Part shown: one piece after another, positions 49,836-61,194 of the stretch
Numbering within the stretch: position 1 is the first letter of the stretch
How the letters are laid out: every line of letters starts with the position of its first letter
Assembly (NCBI GenBank): GCA_946800325.1
Contig: OX326957.1
Location: forward strand, 50,773,798 to 50,837,797
Length of the DNA: 64,000 nt
DNA from: Luzula sylvatica
Taxonomy: Eukaryota; Streptophyta; Magnoliopsida; Poales; Juncaceae
Direction: 5' to 3'
The notes under the pieces: model-generated
The model's database searches: none
Told to the model about the DNA's origin: nothing
The model's input: only the letters and a program-made list of their open reading frames with translations
Translations under genes and position numbers: made by a program

Positions 49836-51034
49836 TTTTACATTTGGGAGGATCCAATTCTATTTCGCATTTGCTCCGATCAAGTGATTCGAAGGTGGGT
49901 ATCGAACAACGAGGTAAAATATATCCTTTCTTTTTGTCATAATTTACAACGCGGAGGACATTTCGGTATTCAACGTACTGCTCACAAGGTACTTGAATGT
50001 GGTTTATATTGGCCAACTCTTCAAAAAGATGTATCAAACTTTGTAAAGAGTTGCAACAATTGCCAAAGGATGGAAATTTGAGCCAAAGAGATCAAATACC
50101 CCTAAACAAAATTATGCCACGTGAGCCATTCGATGCATGGGACATTGATTTCATGGGCCCATTTCCAATGTCCTTTGGATACACTTAGATTTTACTTGTC
50201 GTAGATTATGTGACAAAATGGGTGGAAGCAATACCAACCAAGAAGGTGGATTCAAGAACGGTGATCGATTTCCTCAAGAAAAATATTTTCCAAAGATTCG
50301 GGGTGCCAAAGGTGTTGATAAGCGATAGGGGGACACACTTTTGCAATAAGAGCCTCCAAGTACTACTCGAGCGATACTTTGTGAATCACCGAACCTCAAC
50401 GACATATCACACGCAATCGAACGGACAAGCCGAAGTTTCGAATCGAGAGATCAAATCAATACTCGAAAAGGTGGTTAACCCGTCTCGAACCGATTGGAGC
50501 CAAAGGATGGGAGATGCATTGTGGGCCTATCGAACCTCATACAAAACTCCAATAGGTATGACCCCTTTCAAATTACTATATGAAAAAGCATGCCACTTAC
50601 CGGTTGAAATCGAGCACAAGGCGTTTTGGGTCATCAAACAACTAAATCTAGATTATCCCAATGACGCCTTGGCTCGAAAATTGCAAATACTTGAGTTGGA
50701 TGAAATTAGACAAAACGCATACGATAACTCAAGGATTTGCTAAGAAAAGGCACAAGCTTTTCACAATAAACTAATAGAAAAGAAAGATTTCCATGTGGGA
50801 GAACAAGTTTTGCTTTTCAACTCCCGTCTCAAGCTTTTTCCCGGAAAGTTAAAATCTCGATGGATCGGCCCATTCATTGTGACCAACGTCACACCATATG
50901 GAGTGGTCATAATTCAAAGCGATGAAACGAGTAAACACTTCAAGGTGAACGGCCATCGACTCAAACACTTGTACACCGATTTCGACAAAAGTTGGATGGA
51001 CGATCAACAATTCGAACGTGTCAATCAACAATGA
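49836..51034 (+). pseudogene. Gypsy C integrase
   Basis: HHCC zinc site (GGHFGIQRTAHKVL, SCNNCQR). A frameshift near 50070 follows. The DDE triad is in place: WDIDFMGPFP, ISDRGTHFCN and GQAEVSNREIK. Stops at about 50186 and 50741. It ends with a C-terminal LKSRWIGPFIV region and TGA at 51032. Confidence 0.88.
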
Positions 51035-51184
51035 GATAAGCTCGGCCAAGTCGAGCTCAAGAAGTTAAACAAGAGCGCTAGCGAGGGATGCCCACGCATC
51101 AAAGGTTGTATCTTTCCCTAACTTCTTTTTATAAATTTATGTTATTGCTTGAGGACAAGCAAAGTTTAAGTATTGTGTGTGTGT

Positions 51185-51215
<31 letters not shown>
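51185..51215 (+). repeat. G homopolymer (31 bases)
   Basis: An unbroken run of G after GTGTGTGTGT, at the first purine-tract-like site after integrase. The length is likely imprecise in the assembly. Confidence 0.85.
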
Positions 51216-51216
<1 letters not shown>

Positions 51217-51294
51217 AATACACAATCTTTGATAAAAAAATCTCTGTTCTAAAAAAAAAAAAAAAAAAAAAAGAGAAATTTTTCCCAGGATTAT

Positions 51295-51418
51295 GTCCGT
51301 TATAACGGACCTCAATGTCCGTTGTAACGGACTTGCCCAAAATTTCAGCCTACGGCTAGTACTCCGTTGTAACGCAGCAACTCCGTTGTAACGGACACCC
51401 AACTGCGTTATAACGGAA
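51295..51418. repeat. Dyad group in C 3' region
   Basis: Units start at 51295/51317 (22 bp) and 51362/51381/51403 (19 and 22 bp). Same consensus as the LTR C array. Confidence 0.88.
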
Positions 51419-51944
51419 AATTCTCTGGAAAGTTTTCTATTTTAATTGAATTTTATGAAATTTTAACCTTATTTTTGAACCTTGAGCATCAATAATAAAT
51501 GAGACAAGTATTTTATGCATAAAAAGGTTTTTCTCCACCTCATTGAATAAATCATCGATTTTTAAACAAATTTTCACCAAACCACCATCATTTTACTCTT
51601 AAATTTGAAATTTTCACAAAATATAATTTGATGGAGTTGATTGAGATCTCGAATAGATTCTTTCGGGGATTCAAACCCTAATCAATGAATTCGCCAAATT
51701 CATAAGTTTTTGACATTTTGTTCAATCCTTGATTTACATGACACACCATTTTCAAAACTAAAACCCATATTTTACTTGGAATTTCTAAAAAGCCTTGTTT
51801 CAACCACTTTATTAAGTTTTGCTTAAATCTAAAAATTGACCAATTGCACTTAAGAGATCTCGATCGTTCATGGGGATTTGAGTTTATATTAACGGGAACT
51901 AAACTGCGCTCAATGCTTGATTCGTGAAATCCATGCACCTTGAT

Positions 51945-52225
51945 TAAGCGGTCTTGGTCGAACCGTAACCATTGGTCGGCTAAAGGGGTGCATGGGTCCA
52001 TGGTAAACCAAAGTAGCCGGTCATGGTCAAATCGTAACCATTGGTCGTGCGAAAAAGTTTTCTATGGGTCACGGATTAAGTGCTTAGATTGTCGAGTCCA
52101 TGTGGTTGATTAAACGGTCTTGGTCGACCCGTAACCATTCGTCGGATAAAGATCACACAGATCCATGGGGTTTGATTAAGCGGTCATGGTCGAACTAGTA
52201 ACCATTGGTCGGCTAAAGAACAACA
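51945..52225 (+). repeat. Tandem repeat 'cggtc(t/a)tggtcga..accattggtcgg'
   Basis: Four degenerate copies begin at 51949, 52018, 52115 and 52181. Each reads cggtcWTGGTCgaa..gtaaccatTggtcgg. Confidence 0.8.
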
Positions 52226-52783
52226 TGGGGACCTTCTAAGCACACTAAACAAAGAAAAAAAAAAGAAAAAAAAAGAAAAAGAAAAGAGAGATCAAAAGAT
52301 CAAAAGAAAAAAATATATAAAATCGAGCGCAATTTGGGGAAATTTATTAGAGATCAAAGATGAACCAAGTACTCACGTACCGAACGATTTTAAAAGTGAC
52401 AATTTACATTAAAGATATAATTTTTGCAAAACGGAATGAGGGGTTTTTACTAATGTTTTTTCATGATAATCCTTGTAAATAGTGGTGTAAAAAGACTTGA
52501 ATTGTGGTGTTTAATCATCTTTATCGGTTGAGATCACTTGTTCTTTAAACTCTTGAATTTGTGAAATCTTATTGAAAATAGATTCTAGTATAACTCAAAC
52601 TTATTTCTTTCGATATTAGTGAATATGATAAAATAAGAGTAAACAATTTTTGTCTTGTGAGAATTGAGTTTTGAAGTCGATGAATACAATTTCAATAAAA
52701 CCTTATACATGCATCTCACATTGTGCTTCATTTTTTTGCTCATCATGATCGAGGACGATCAAGGGTTTAAGTATGGGGGTATT

Positions 52784-52848
52784 TGATAAGAGGAAAATAA
52801 AGCACCTTTGTGATATCTAATTTGGAGATTTTAGCCCTTTTGAATCAC

Positions 52849-52891
<43 letters not shown>

Positions 52892-54365
52892 TTCATATTT
52901 GAGATAACAAGAATATTTCTTCACTAAGTGTGTTTTATTGATTAATTACAGGTTTTAGGGGGAAATCTCGGCAATCCAAGAGTGTAGTTGCCTTCCTCTC
53001 CTCGTGCCGATTAAATCGATATATCATACTGACCATTTCGGTATACGTGTGAGGCAGAAGGCAAATAATCATTAACATAAGAGATACACCAAACTCTACT
53101 CGAAAACCACTCACACATTAGCCACTATTCATCCCCACCTACCTCACCTACAATTCCCAAACTACCCTCAATCCTCTCACCCATCTCTTGGCCAATGGGA
53201 AAACCCCAAGGACACTATAAATAGAACCCAAGGGCACATGGGCAGGATGACGCTCTATTTCTCTCTCTCTCTCTCTCTCTCTCTCAAACACTTCCAAGAT
53301 CCATCAAGAACATCAAGAACCTTACAAGAACTCATTCGATTGCTCGGGTGATCGACTCCATAGATTCGGTGCTTGCTCCTTCTATAGTGGACACACCATT
53401 AAAGAAGGGTTGAAGGAGTTTCCTCTCCAATTCGACCGTGACATGGACATCCTTCCTTTCGGCAAATCAACCCTTCTTTGAGACAATACCGTGACTCGGG
53501 GATTTCCTCCTTTCAGGAATCGTGGAGTTGTGTTGAGCCGTGACTCGGTGGTTTCTTCCTTCGAAGCTTGGTGAATGTGTCAACCATGACTCGGAGTCTC
53601 TCCTTTTGGTGATCTTTCATCGAGTTTGTCCGTGACTCGAGGATTATTTCCTTTCGGTGACCGACGAAGCAAGTTTGCCGTGACTTGGAGAATTCTCCTT
53701 TCGGTGGTTAATCGAGCAAAGGCATTAGAAGCTAAGAAGCTCTTCATGACACGTTGAGCTAGCTTGCTTCTTCTAGGTGTACTCTTTCTCATCTTGTAAT
53801 TCTTGTTTGTTGAATGATGGTTTAAAGTTGTGTTAAGAGAATCTTGTTTGAATCAAATCTTTGTTCTAAATCTTGCTCTTGAACTTGATCTTTTTTGTTC
53901 TTCTTTACTTCCTTAATCTTAGTTTAATACGTTCTTAAATCAATCTTTAACCAAATCTTAATTCAGCCCCTCAAATCAAAATAACAAAACTCGAAATCTA
54001 GTATATATTCCGTTATAACGGAACTCCCTCTGCGTTACAACGGACTAGACGGTTTGTACCTCATTTTTAGTCTGTTAGAACTCCGTTGTAACGAACCTAG
54101 AACTCCGTTGTAACGGACCAGTGAGGAATTTTACTCAAGAGCATCAATATAAGTGCGTTGTAACGGACATACTGGTCCGTTGTAACGGATTAACCAATCC
54201 GTTACAACGTTACCCCAGTCTGTTATAACGGACTAGTGTTGTGCGTTCTAATGGAATATCCTCCGTTGTAACGGACTTTCATAACATCCTCAGCGTTAGA
54301 ATTTCCTCCCAGTCCGTTGTAACGGACCCTTATTCCGTTGTAACGGACTATCTCTTGGGAATCCT
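52784..54365 (+). repeat. LTR C2 (3' LTR, truncated by E)
   Basis: Same as C1 with extra segments: an (AT)n tract (about 52852-52887) with about 55 bp after it, and about 68 bp near 53030-53098. It holds its own dyad array (54008 to about 54348) with one more pair than C1. It stops after 'gggaatcct' where LTR E begins; the last about 180 bp lie elsewhere. Confidence 0.88.
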
Positions 54366-55346
54366 TGTTGGGTATCGGCGTCACTATCGAGCCCCGCGCA
54401 GCGGATTGGAGGGCCCGGTCTGACCCGATCCCGAGGACCACGTCGTCGATCCGAGAGTACGAATCCTAAATCTACGTGCAACTACCATGAATATAACGAT
54501 TATAGACATAGATTCATACCACGTGAAATTGATCACGGTGACGGGTTGAACGCGTAGTTTCTGTCTTTTCGCTTCTCCAATCTTGGGTAACACGCGCGTC
54601 CCATTCCCGCACGATTCGACACCTTCGATTGAGCTCCGATTTGTCGTATACAACCGGATCGCATCCGGTTCGTCATTCATCTTGCTCTAGCTTGATCACA
54701 ATAGAGGATTTCAGATGAAATCCCTCTACCCGTATCCACCTTGAGCCTCTTCTTTCAGTTACTGGAGTTTTCTCTCTTTTCTTGTCTCACAAGAATTCTT
54801 TTCTCAGATCTGGAAAATAGCCAGAGAGAGAGAAGATCAACAATTGATCTTATATTAACACCATAATTAATGAGGAATTAATGAGTACACAAAGAAAACT
54901 GCTAATCTGGAATTTGGATCACAGTCCGTCATGACTGACTACAGTCCGTCATGATGCACTAGTCACGGTTACTGGAAACAGCAGTTACTCTATAGTCCGT
55001 CATGACTGACTATACAGTCCGTCATGACGCATTTCACGACTATACAGTCCGTCATGACTGACTAAAGTCCGTCATGACTGACCATACAGTCCATCATGAC
55101 TGACATACAGTCATGACTCATACTCACAGTTTGGATTAACCTATAGGTCCGTCATGACTGACACCCAGTTCGTCATGACTGACACCCAGTCCGTCATGAC
55201 TGACATCCAGTACGTCATGACTGACTATGCTATTTCTGTCAGATTTGCATAACGTTATTATGCATCCAATCGTATCGACAAACGCATACGTTCGTCTATC
55301 CTCATGTGTGCAAGCTACGAGTTGATCTATAACTGTATTTCCTTCA
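54366..55346 (-). repeat. LTR E (3' LTR, A-like Copia)
   Basis: On the minus strand it starts TGAAGGAAATACAG and ends CCCAACA (981 bp), after a purine tract gtaggaga. The ends and U5 are A-like. In U3 the A modules are replaced by a different dyad array. Left host flank atcct. Confidence 0.85.
54924..55225. repeat. Dyad array in E U3
   Basis: Units GTCCGTCATGACTGAC start at 54924, 54944, 54995, 55017, 55047, 55067, 55089, 55110 (partial), 55147, 55168, 55189 and 55210. Steps inside groups are 20-22 bp. Confidence 0.9.
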
Positions 55347-56459
55347 GTCTCCTACTCAGTTAAGCAATGGTAGTAAGCACCAATGTACATCATAGCTAGA
55401 GAAAGCACCAATGTACATCACATGTACACTTATCTTAGAGATTGAAATGAAGTCCGAAATAAGACAGCTCTATGTGTGACCGTGTAGGTTCGTATCAAGC
55501 AATGGTAGTAAACTTATTCCTAAGTTTACGGGATCATGAGAGGGATCTAGGAAGAAATCCATCATAGCTTTCCCACGTTGAAAACGAAAAATGATTGTGA
55601 TCATTTATACCCATCTCGAATGGTGGTGTTTAGTTCTCTTGTTCACGATATCCGTCAATCAAAAGGCATGGTAATAGTCATCCTTATATTTTGATTAACT
55701 ATACTTAAATTTCGAGACCGAATTGAATCAACAAATACAATCGATATTAACCATTAATATCATTGACTCCGGCCAGAGATTTCGTTGATCAATTCATTGA
55801 TAGGCCTAAGGGATATCTCTTTCTCTCGAAAAGAACAACTTCTATCTTGATGACTCACATCAAATTCCGTGTTTCAGATAATACCCGATTATAATCTCAT
55901 GACCATCCTGTTGCAGATAGTGGAAGACTATATCTAAGCATCATGTTACGCATAAAATTTGATCTATGATCATCTCAAGTGTGAAGAACTAAGACCCCAT
56001 TCGCTACGATTCCATCTACAATGACTAAACCATGTCATGGTATCGCACTTTTGGTCATGTCACAACATGCATAACCTAATGCATATCCATATTCCCGATT
56101 CGACAAACTCTTTGTCCTATGATTAGCAAAACATAATCATTACCTCGGCGAATATGCTAGTGTACACGTTAGTCTACTATCTTATAATAGATATACTTAT
56201 CACATAAGTATCCTAATCGTGACTAGGGACGTTTTTGAAATATAACTTTTGAAATGTGACGGTTTTACTTAACATAATCACGTATTATGTAGACGCTCAC
56301 ACAAGTCATAATTCAAGGTTCGTGTAATCAAATTACACAACCTCGCACAAGTTTTCATATAAGTATAAATGCAATTAAAATTTTGAAATTTTGAAATGCA
56401 CTAATATAGAGTAAGTATTGGTTGATGCAGCGTCTACACCTATAATCTCTACTAGGATT
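55347..56459 (-). other. Element E 3' non-coding region
   Basis: Reverse complement of the A 3' region type (compare 21050-22182), diverged. No coding. It is broken at 56459 by the minus-strand D element; E's pol must lie beyond the window end. Confidence 0.75.
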
Positions 56460-57708
56460 TATTGGTTAAGTCTAACCTAGAAGGGGGTATTTCAGGTAAT
56501 TTACCGTACAATTACTTTATCTATTTACCCAACTTACTATGCGGAATTAATAATTTAGATGATATAGATGATACCGTAAAAACACTTGAACACAAGATGT
56601 TTTTTAACGAAGTTCGGTAGGTGGTTGATATGTAGTTTTAACTCACCCTTTACTCGCTTAATTGACCGACTCAATTATTGGCGAGTACCTACGTCTCCGG
56701 GAATGCCTTGCGCCTTTTTTTTGGCGTTCGATTGAATTCCAACTCACTCGAGTACAAGGTTTTGCCTAGATCGATTTACACGCTTCTATCGATCTATAGC
56801 TTAGGCTCTTTACAAGTTGTTGCACTAGCCTATTACAAATTTTCTCTAATCGAACTACAACGTGATCGGTCACGTGAGTGGGAAACGATTAGTGGAGAAT
56901 ATCGAAAGTAGATCAAAGATCTAAAGAGGGGTTTCTCAAGCTATCAATGGATATAGATAATCACAGCTTTTAGGTTTTCTCTCTTTTGTTTTGAATGTGT
57001 GAAAGTGAAGAGTTGAGAGAGAAAGATCCTTCAAGGATTCTATTTATACTCTCTATAGAAATCCTTCAGAAAACCGTAAGTCCGTTCAGAACGCACAATG
57101 TTCGTTCTGAACGCACTTGTAGTTTGTACTAGCCGTTTCAAAATAACGTGCAAGTACATATGTTAGTTCGTTAGAACGAACAAAGTCCGTTCAGAACGAA
57201 CTCACTTATACATTGCTTTTGTTGTTCACAGTGATGATAGTCCGTTCAACGCACTTAAATTGTGAGTGAACGGATTCTAAGTGTCCGTTCGAACGGACAT
57301 GTTTGTTCGTTCGAACGTACACAATCCTGTGACACAAGTGGTTTAATCAAGAGATGATATTTTGATATGTGGTAAGTTCGTTCTGAACGGACTTTGAGTT
57401 CGTTCAGAACGCACTTCATGTTTGATTGAACTCTTTGTTATTTTGAACATGATTTTACTTGAGATCTACTAGGTTTCTACCTATGGTTTATTTGTGGCGC
57501 ATCCCACTCACGGAAGGCTTCGACATCTTGATTCTTGATATGCTTCAAGGGCCTTCCTTCTATTCTTCTCTTGTTGTGCTTCCTGTGACTTCGAAGCTCT
57601 TTATCATCTTCTAGCCGTACCTGTGTTATCCTACACATTTTCTCGATGTAAACGTTAGTAATGACAGTGTTTTGAAATAATCAAACCATTAGGAAATTTG
57701 AACCAACA
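56460..57708 (-). repeat. LTR of D'
   Basis: About 1249 bp, starts TGTTGGTTCAAATTTCC and ends AACCAATA, one base off the AACCAACA of the other copy. It carries D-type dyads at about 57080-57420, some with GTCCGTTCGAACGGAC. Confidence 0.9.
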
Positions 57709-58117
57709 AACTCCCCCTTTAGATTAATTTCAAAACACTGTCGGTTTGGAGAGTTTCAACATTTCGTTGAGAACTTTCCGTATGATCTTTTCTCCCCCAT
57801 TTTGAAATAGATCAAAAGGGCCAATGAGACTTCATGAAGGGAAGGCTCCCCCTAAATGCGAGCTCCCCCTTAACAAATGAATATTATGAATGTATGGGCT
57901 CGTAAGCAAATCACATATTTTTGCAAGTAGGTTAGTGATGTGAGTGAGTTCGGAACGAATAGTATGGTTCGTTCGAACGCACTTGGTTCTGTGATGATAC
58001 CAATAACCGAAAAAAAATGATATTACTAGAACCAAATGAAATCAGTTTTTATATTTATAGCCAATTTTGCATGCGTAGGATGGTATGATACCTAAATCTA
58101 TCAGTTATGCACGAATT
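57709..58117 (-). other. D' 3' region with repeated purine tracts
   Basis: On the minus strand AAAGGGGGAG adjoins the LTR. Further AGGGGGAG or GGGGGAG runs lie near 57795, 57848 and 57868. The run next to the LTR is the likely plus-strand primer site. Confidence 0.75.
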
Positions 58118-61100
58118 TTAACTTTTGAGAGATAACATACCTAGCTTTAGTCGTAGAGTGGAGAATGGCGCGAATGGCAAAGGTTTGGTGAAGATGTCCG
58201 CGATTTGATCGTTTGTCTCTATCCATTCGAGTCGGACATCACCTTTTTCCACATGATCCCGAATGAAATGGTGGCGTATGTCGATGTGCTTGGTTCGTGA
58301 ATGGTGTATGGGGTTTTTCGAAATGCATATGGCACTGTTGTTGTCACATAATATGGGAATTTTACGGAAGTTTAAACCGTAGTCTCTGAGAGTTTGATTC
58401 AACCACAGTAGTTGTGCACAACAACTTCCGGCCGCCACATATTCGGCCTCGGCCGTTGATAAGGCAACGGAGTGTTGTTTTCGGCTTGACCATGAGACTA
58501 GTGATCCCCCTAGGAATTGGCACGTACCACTCGTGCTTTTACGGTCAACTCGGGATCCGGCAAAATCCGCATCCGTGTATCCTACTAGGTTTAGATTTCC
58601 ACTATGCCCATACCAAATCCCAAGTTCGATTGTACCTTTCAAATATCGAAAAATACGTTTGACGGCATTATAGTGTGATACCTTGGGATTTGCTTGAAAT
58701 CGAGCGCACAGGCATACGGCGAACATAATGTCGGGTCGACTCGCAGTGAGATAGAGAAGACTTCCGATCATACCTCTATAAGTAGTGATATCGAATGACT
58801 CACCATCTTCGTCTGCATCCAATTTGGATTCTTTGGCCATGGGAGTATCACTCGTTTTGGTTTGATCCAACTCGAATTTCTTGAGGAGTTCACGAGTATA
58901 TTTGGATTGGTTTACGAAAATCCCTTCGGACGATTGTTTGACTTGAAGGCCTAGGAAGAATTTGAGCTCTCCCATCATGCTCATGGAAAACTCACTTTGC
59001 ATAAGAGTGGAAAATTCTTCGGCAAGTGCCGAATCACTCGATCCAAAAATGATATCATCTACGTAAATTTGAACAAGTAGGATAGATACTCCCTTTTTAC
59101 GTGTGAAGATGGTGGTGTCGATTATACCTCGGACGAACCCATTTGTGGGGAGAAATGAGGAGAGGCGATCGTACCATGCTCGAGGGGCTTGTTTTAATCC
59201 GTATAGAGCTTTGGAGAGTTTACACATGTAATCAGGGAATTTTGGATCTTTGAATCCCGGTGGTTGTTCAACATAGACTTCTTCCTCGATTTCCCCGTTG
59301 AGAAATGCACTTTTAACGTCCATTTGGAAAAGTGTAAACCCCTCGATAGCGGCGTAAGCTAGGAGGAGTCGTATTGCTTCTAGACGAGCGACTGGAGCAA
59401 ATGTTTCTTCGAAATCGATTCCCTCTTGTTGTTTGAATCCTTGAGCGACTAGTCTCGCCTTATTTCGTACCACATTTCCGTGTTCGTCGAGTTTGTTTTG
59501 ATAAATCCATCGAGTCCCTATGATTGATCGAGTTATAGGTTTCGGAACCAACGTCCAAACTTGATTTCTCTCGAATTGCTCCAATTCTTCTTGCATTGCC
59601 ATAATCCAATTTTCATCTAGATTCGCATCTTTGAATGATTTTGGCTCGATATGAGAGAGATATGCACAATGAGCAACATAGTTGTGGACACGAGACCGAG
59701 TTTGCACACCGTCTCGGGGGTTTCCAACGACGTTGGTGAGAGGGTGAGCCGCTACTTCTCGAAGAACTTCGGGAATTTGGTATGGAGCTTCGATCTCTTC
59801 TTCTTCTTCTTCCTCTTCTTGAGGGCCATTGTTGTCCACTCGAGGTTCATCAAGTGTGATATCAATGAATTGATACTCGACTTCAGTTTGTTCTTTTGGT
59901 GAATTGGCGATTGTTTCCTTGACTTTACCTACACTTGTGCTACCTTTCTCGGTTTCTTTATTAGTTTCACCAAAATGCACGTGAACGGATTCACATACGA
60001 CTCGAGTAGATCGTATGAAAACCCGGTATGCTTTGCTTGTACTTGAGTAACCGACAAAAATTCCTTCAATGGATTTTGGATCGAGTTAGTCTCGATTACT
60101 CAATTCGTCCAAGATAAAGCATTTGCATCCAAACACTCTCATATATGAGACATTTGGATTTCCCCCATACCATAGCTCATATGGCGTCTTCTTCAAAACA
60201 GGCCTTAAGCTAAGTCGATTAAGCACGTGACATGCGGTGTTAACGGCTTCAGCCCACAGATATTTTGGAGAAGGGTGCTCACTTAGCATGGTACGAGCAA
60301 GTTCAATTAACGTTCGATTTTTCCGTTCAACTACACCATTTTGTTGGGGTGTGCGAGGAGCGGAAAATTCGCGTATATATCCCTTTTTATGACAAAATTC
60401 ATCAAATTTTGCATTTCTAAATTCACCTCCATTGTCACTTCGAACGGTGACAATTGAGTTGCCTTTTTCATTTTCAACTAGTGTGCAAAATTTGATGAAG
60501 TTTTCACACGTTTCACTTTTATGGAGTAAATAATACACCCATGTGAAACGTGAGTAATCATCCACAATTACAAACATATACCTTTTATTACCTATGCTCG
60601 AGACGCTCAGTGGACCGCAAAGATCGAGATGGATGAGTTGTAGAGGTCGGATTGTGGTGACCATATTCTTCGATTTGAACCCGGATGATCTCGTGTGCTT
60701 ACCCTTTTCACACGCATCACATAATCCTTCTAATTCAAGTTTATGAGATGGTAATCCTCTAACTAATTCCTTTTTGGATAACCTATAAATAGTTTTCATA
60801 CAAATATGGCCTAATCTTCTATGCCATAGTCTAGCTACCGACTCCGATACGGTGAGACAATGAATTCCTGGCACGAAAGATTCAAAATCGAAGTAGTACA
60901 GATTTTCGTGTCGGGTTCCTTTGCATACCGTGATATTATCTTTTATTCGATCAATCACACATGAGATTTGATCGAATTTTACACAATATCCGGCATCACA
61001 TAATTGGCTTATGCTAATCAAATTATGTTTAAGTCCTATTACGAGATAGACATTTTCTACGGTCCAATTTTAAGTACCTATGGAACCGATACCGACAATT

Positions 61101-61194
61101 TTACCTTTTTGATTTCTTCCGAAGGTAACGTCTCCTCCCTTGAATGGTTCGAGAGATTTGAACATCTCTCGATCCCAAGTCATGTGTCTTGAAC
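58118..61194 (-). pseudogene. D' protease-integrase-RT-RNase H
   Basis: A single reading frame with only two in-frame stops. From the right: HMTWDREMFKSLEPFKGG (protease), TAA at 61070, then integrase (zinc site LWHRRLGHI and CDACEKGK; catalytic IHLDLCGP, RSDNGGEF, NGVVERKNRT), then TAA at 60086. The last 620 codons follow: an acidic linker, RT with [12 protein letters not shown] and [10 protein letters not shown], and RNase H with [19 protein letters not shown] and CDNNSAI. The end is IADIFTKPL. Motifs fit the SIRE lineage. Well preserved, so recent. Confidence 0.93.

Larger units (their letters stand above)
51035..52783 (+). other. Gypsy C 3' non-coding region
   Basis: Contains a 'cttgaggacaagcaaa' phrase and a long G run (51185-51215), an A run (about 51251-51272), a dyad group, a tandem repeat, a second 'gaggacgatcaagggtttaagtat' phrase and the purine tract tatgggggt before C2. 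The two similar purine tracts resemble the doubled polypurine tracts known in this Gypsy group. Confidence 0.75.
42050..54365 (+). mobile_element. Gypsy element C (holds solo LTR F)
   Basis: LTRs 42050-43636 and 52784-54365 (3' end cut by E). PBS tgacgccgctgccgggga at about 43639 fits Asp-tRNA, as in Athila/Tat-type Gypsy. Gag, protease, RT-RNase H and integrase come in Gypsy order. Inserted in the A gag start; left flank ccaac. The right flank is not in view. Confidence 0.92.
56460..61194 (-). mobile_element. SIRE-like Copia element D', 3' part
   Basis: Reading right to left: protease from 61194, integrase, RT-RNase H, purine tracts and 3' LTR. It inserted into E and was itself broken in protease by LTR A7 at 61195. 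Gag and the 5' LTR are outside the window. Confidence 0.9.

Noticed and set aside
51137..51402. Proline-run frames on the minus strand
   Set aside because: Translation of the G homopolymer and A run.
58414..58662. Plus-strand frame inside D' RNase H
   Set aside because: Shadow of the conserved minus-strand pol frame.
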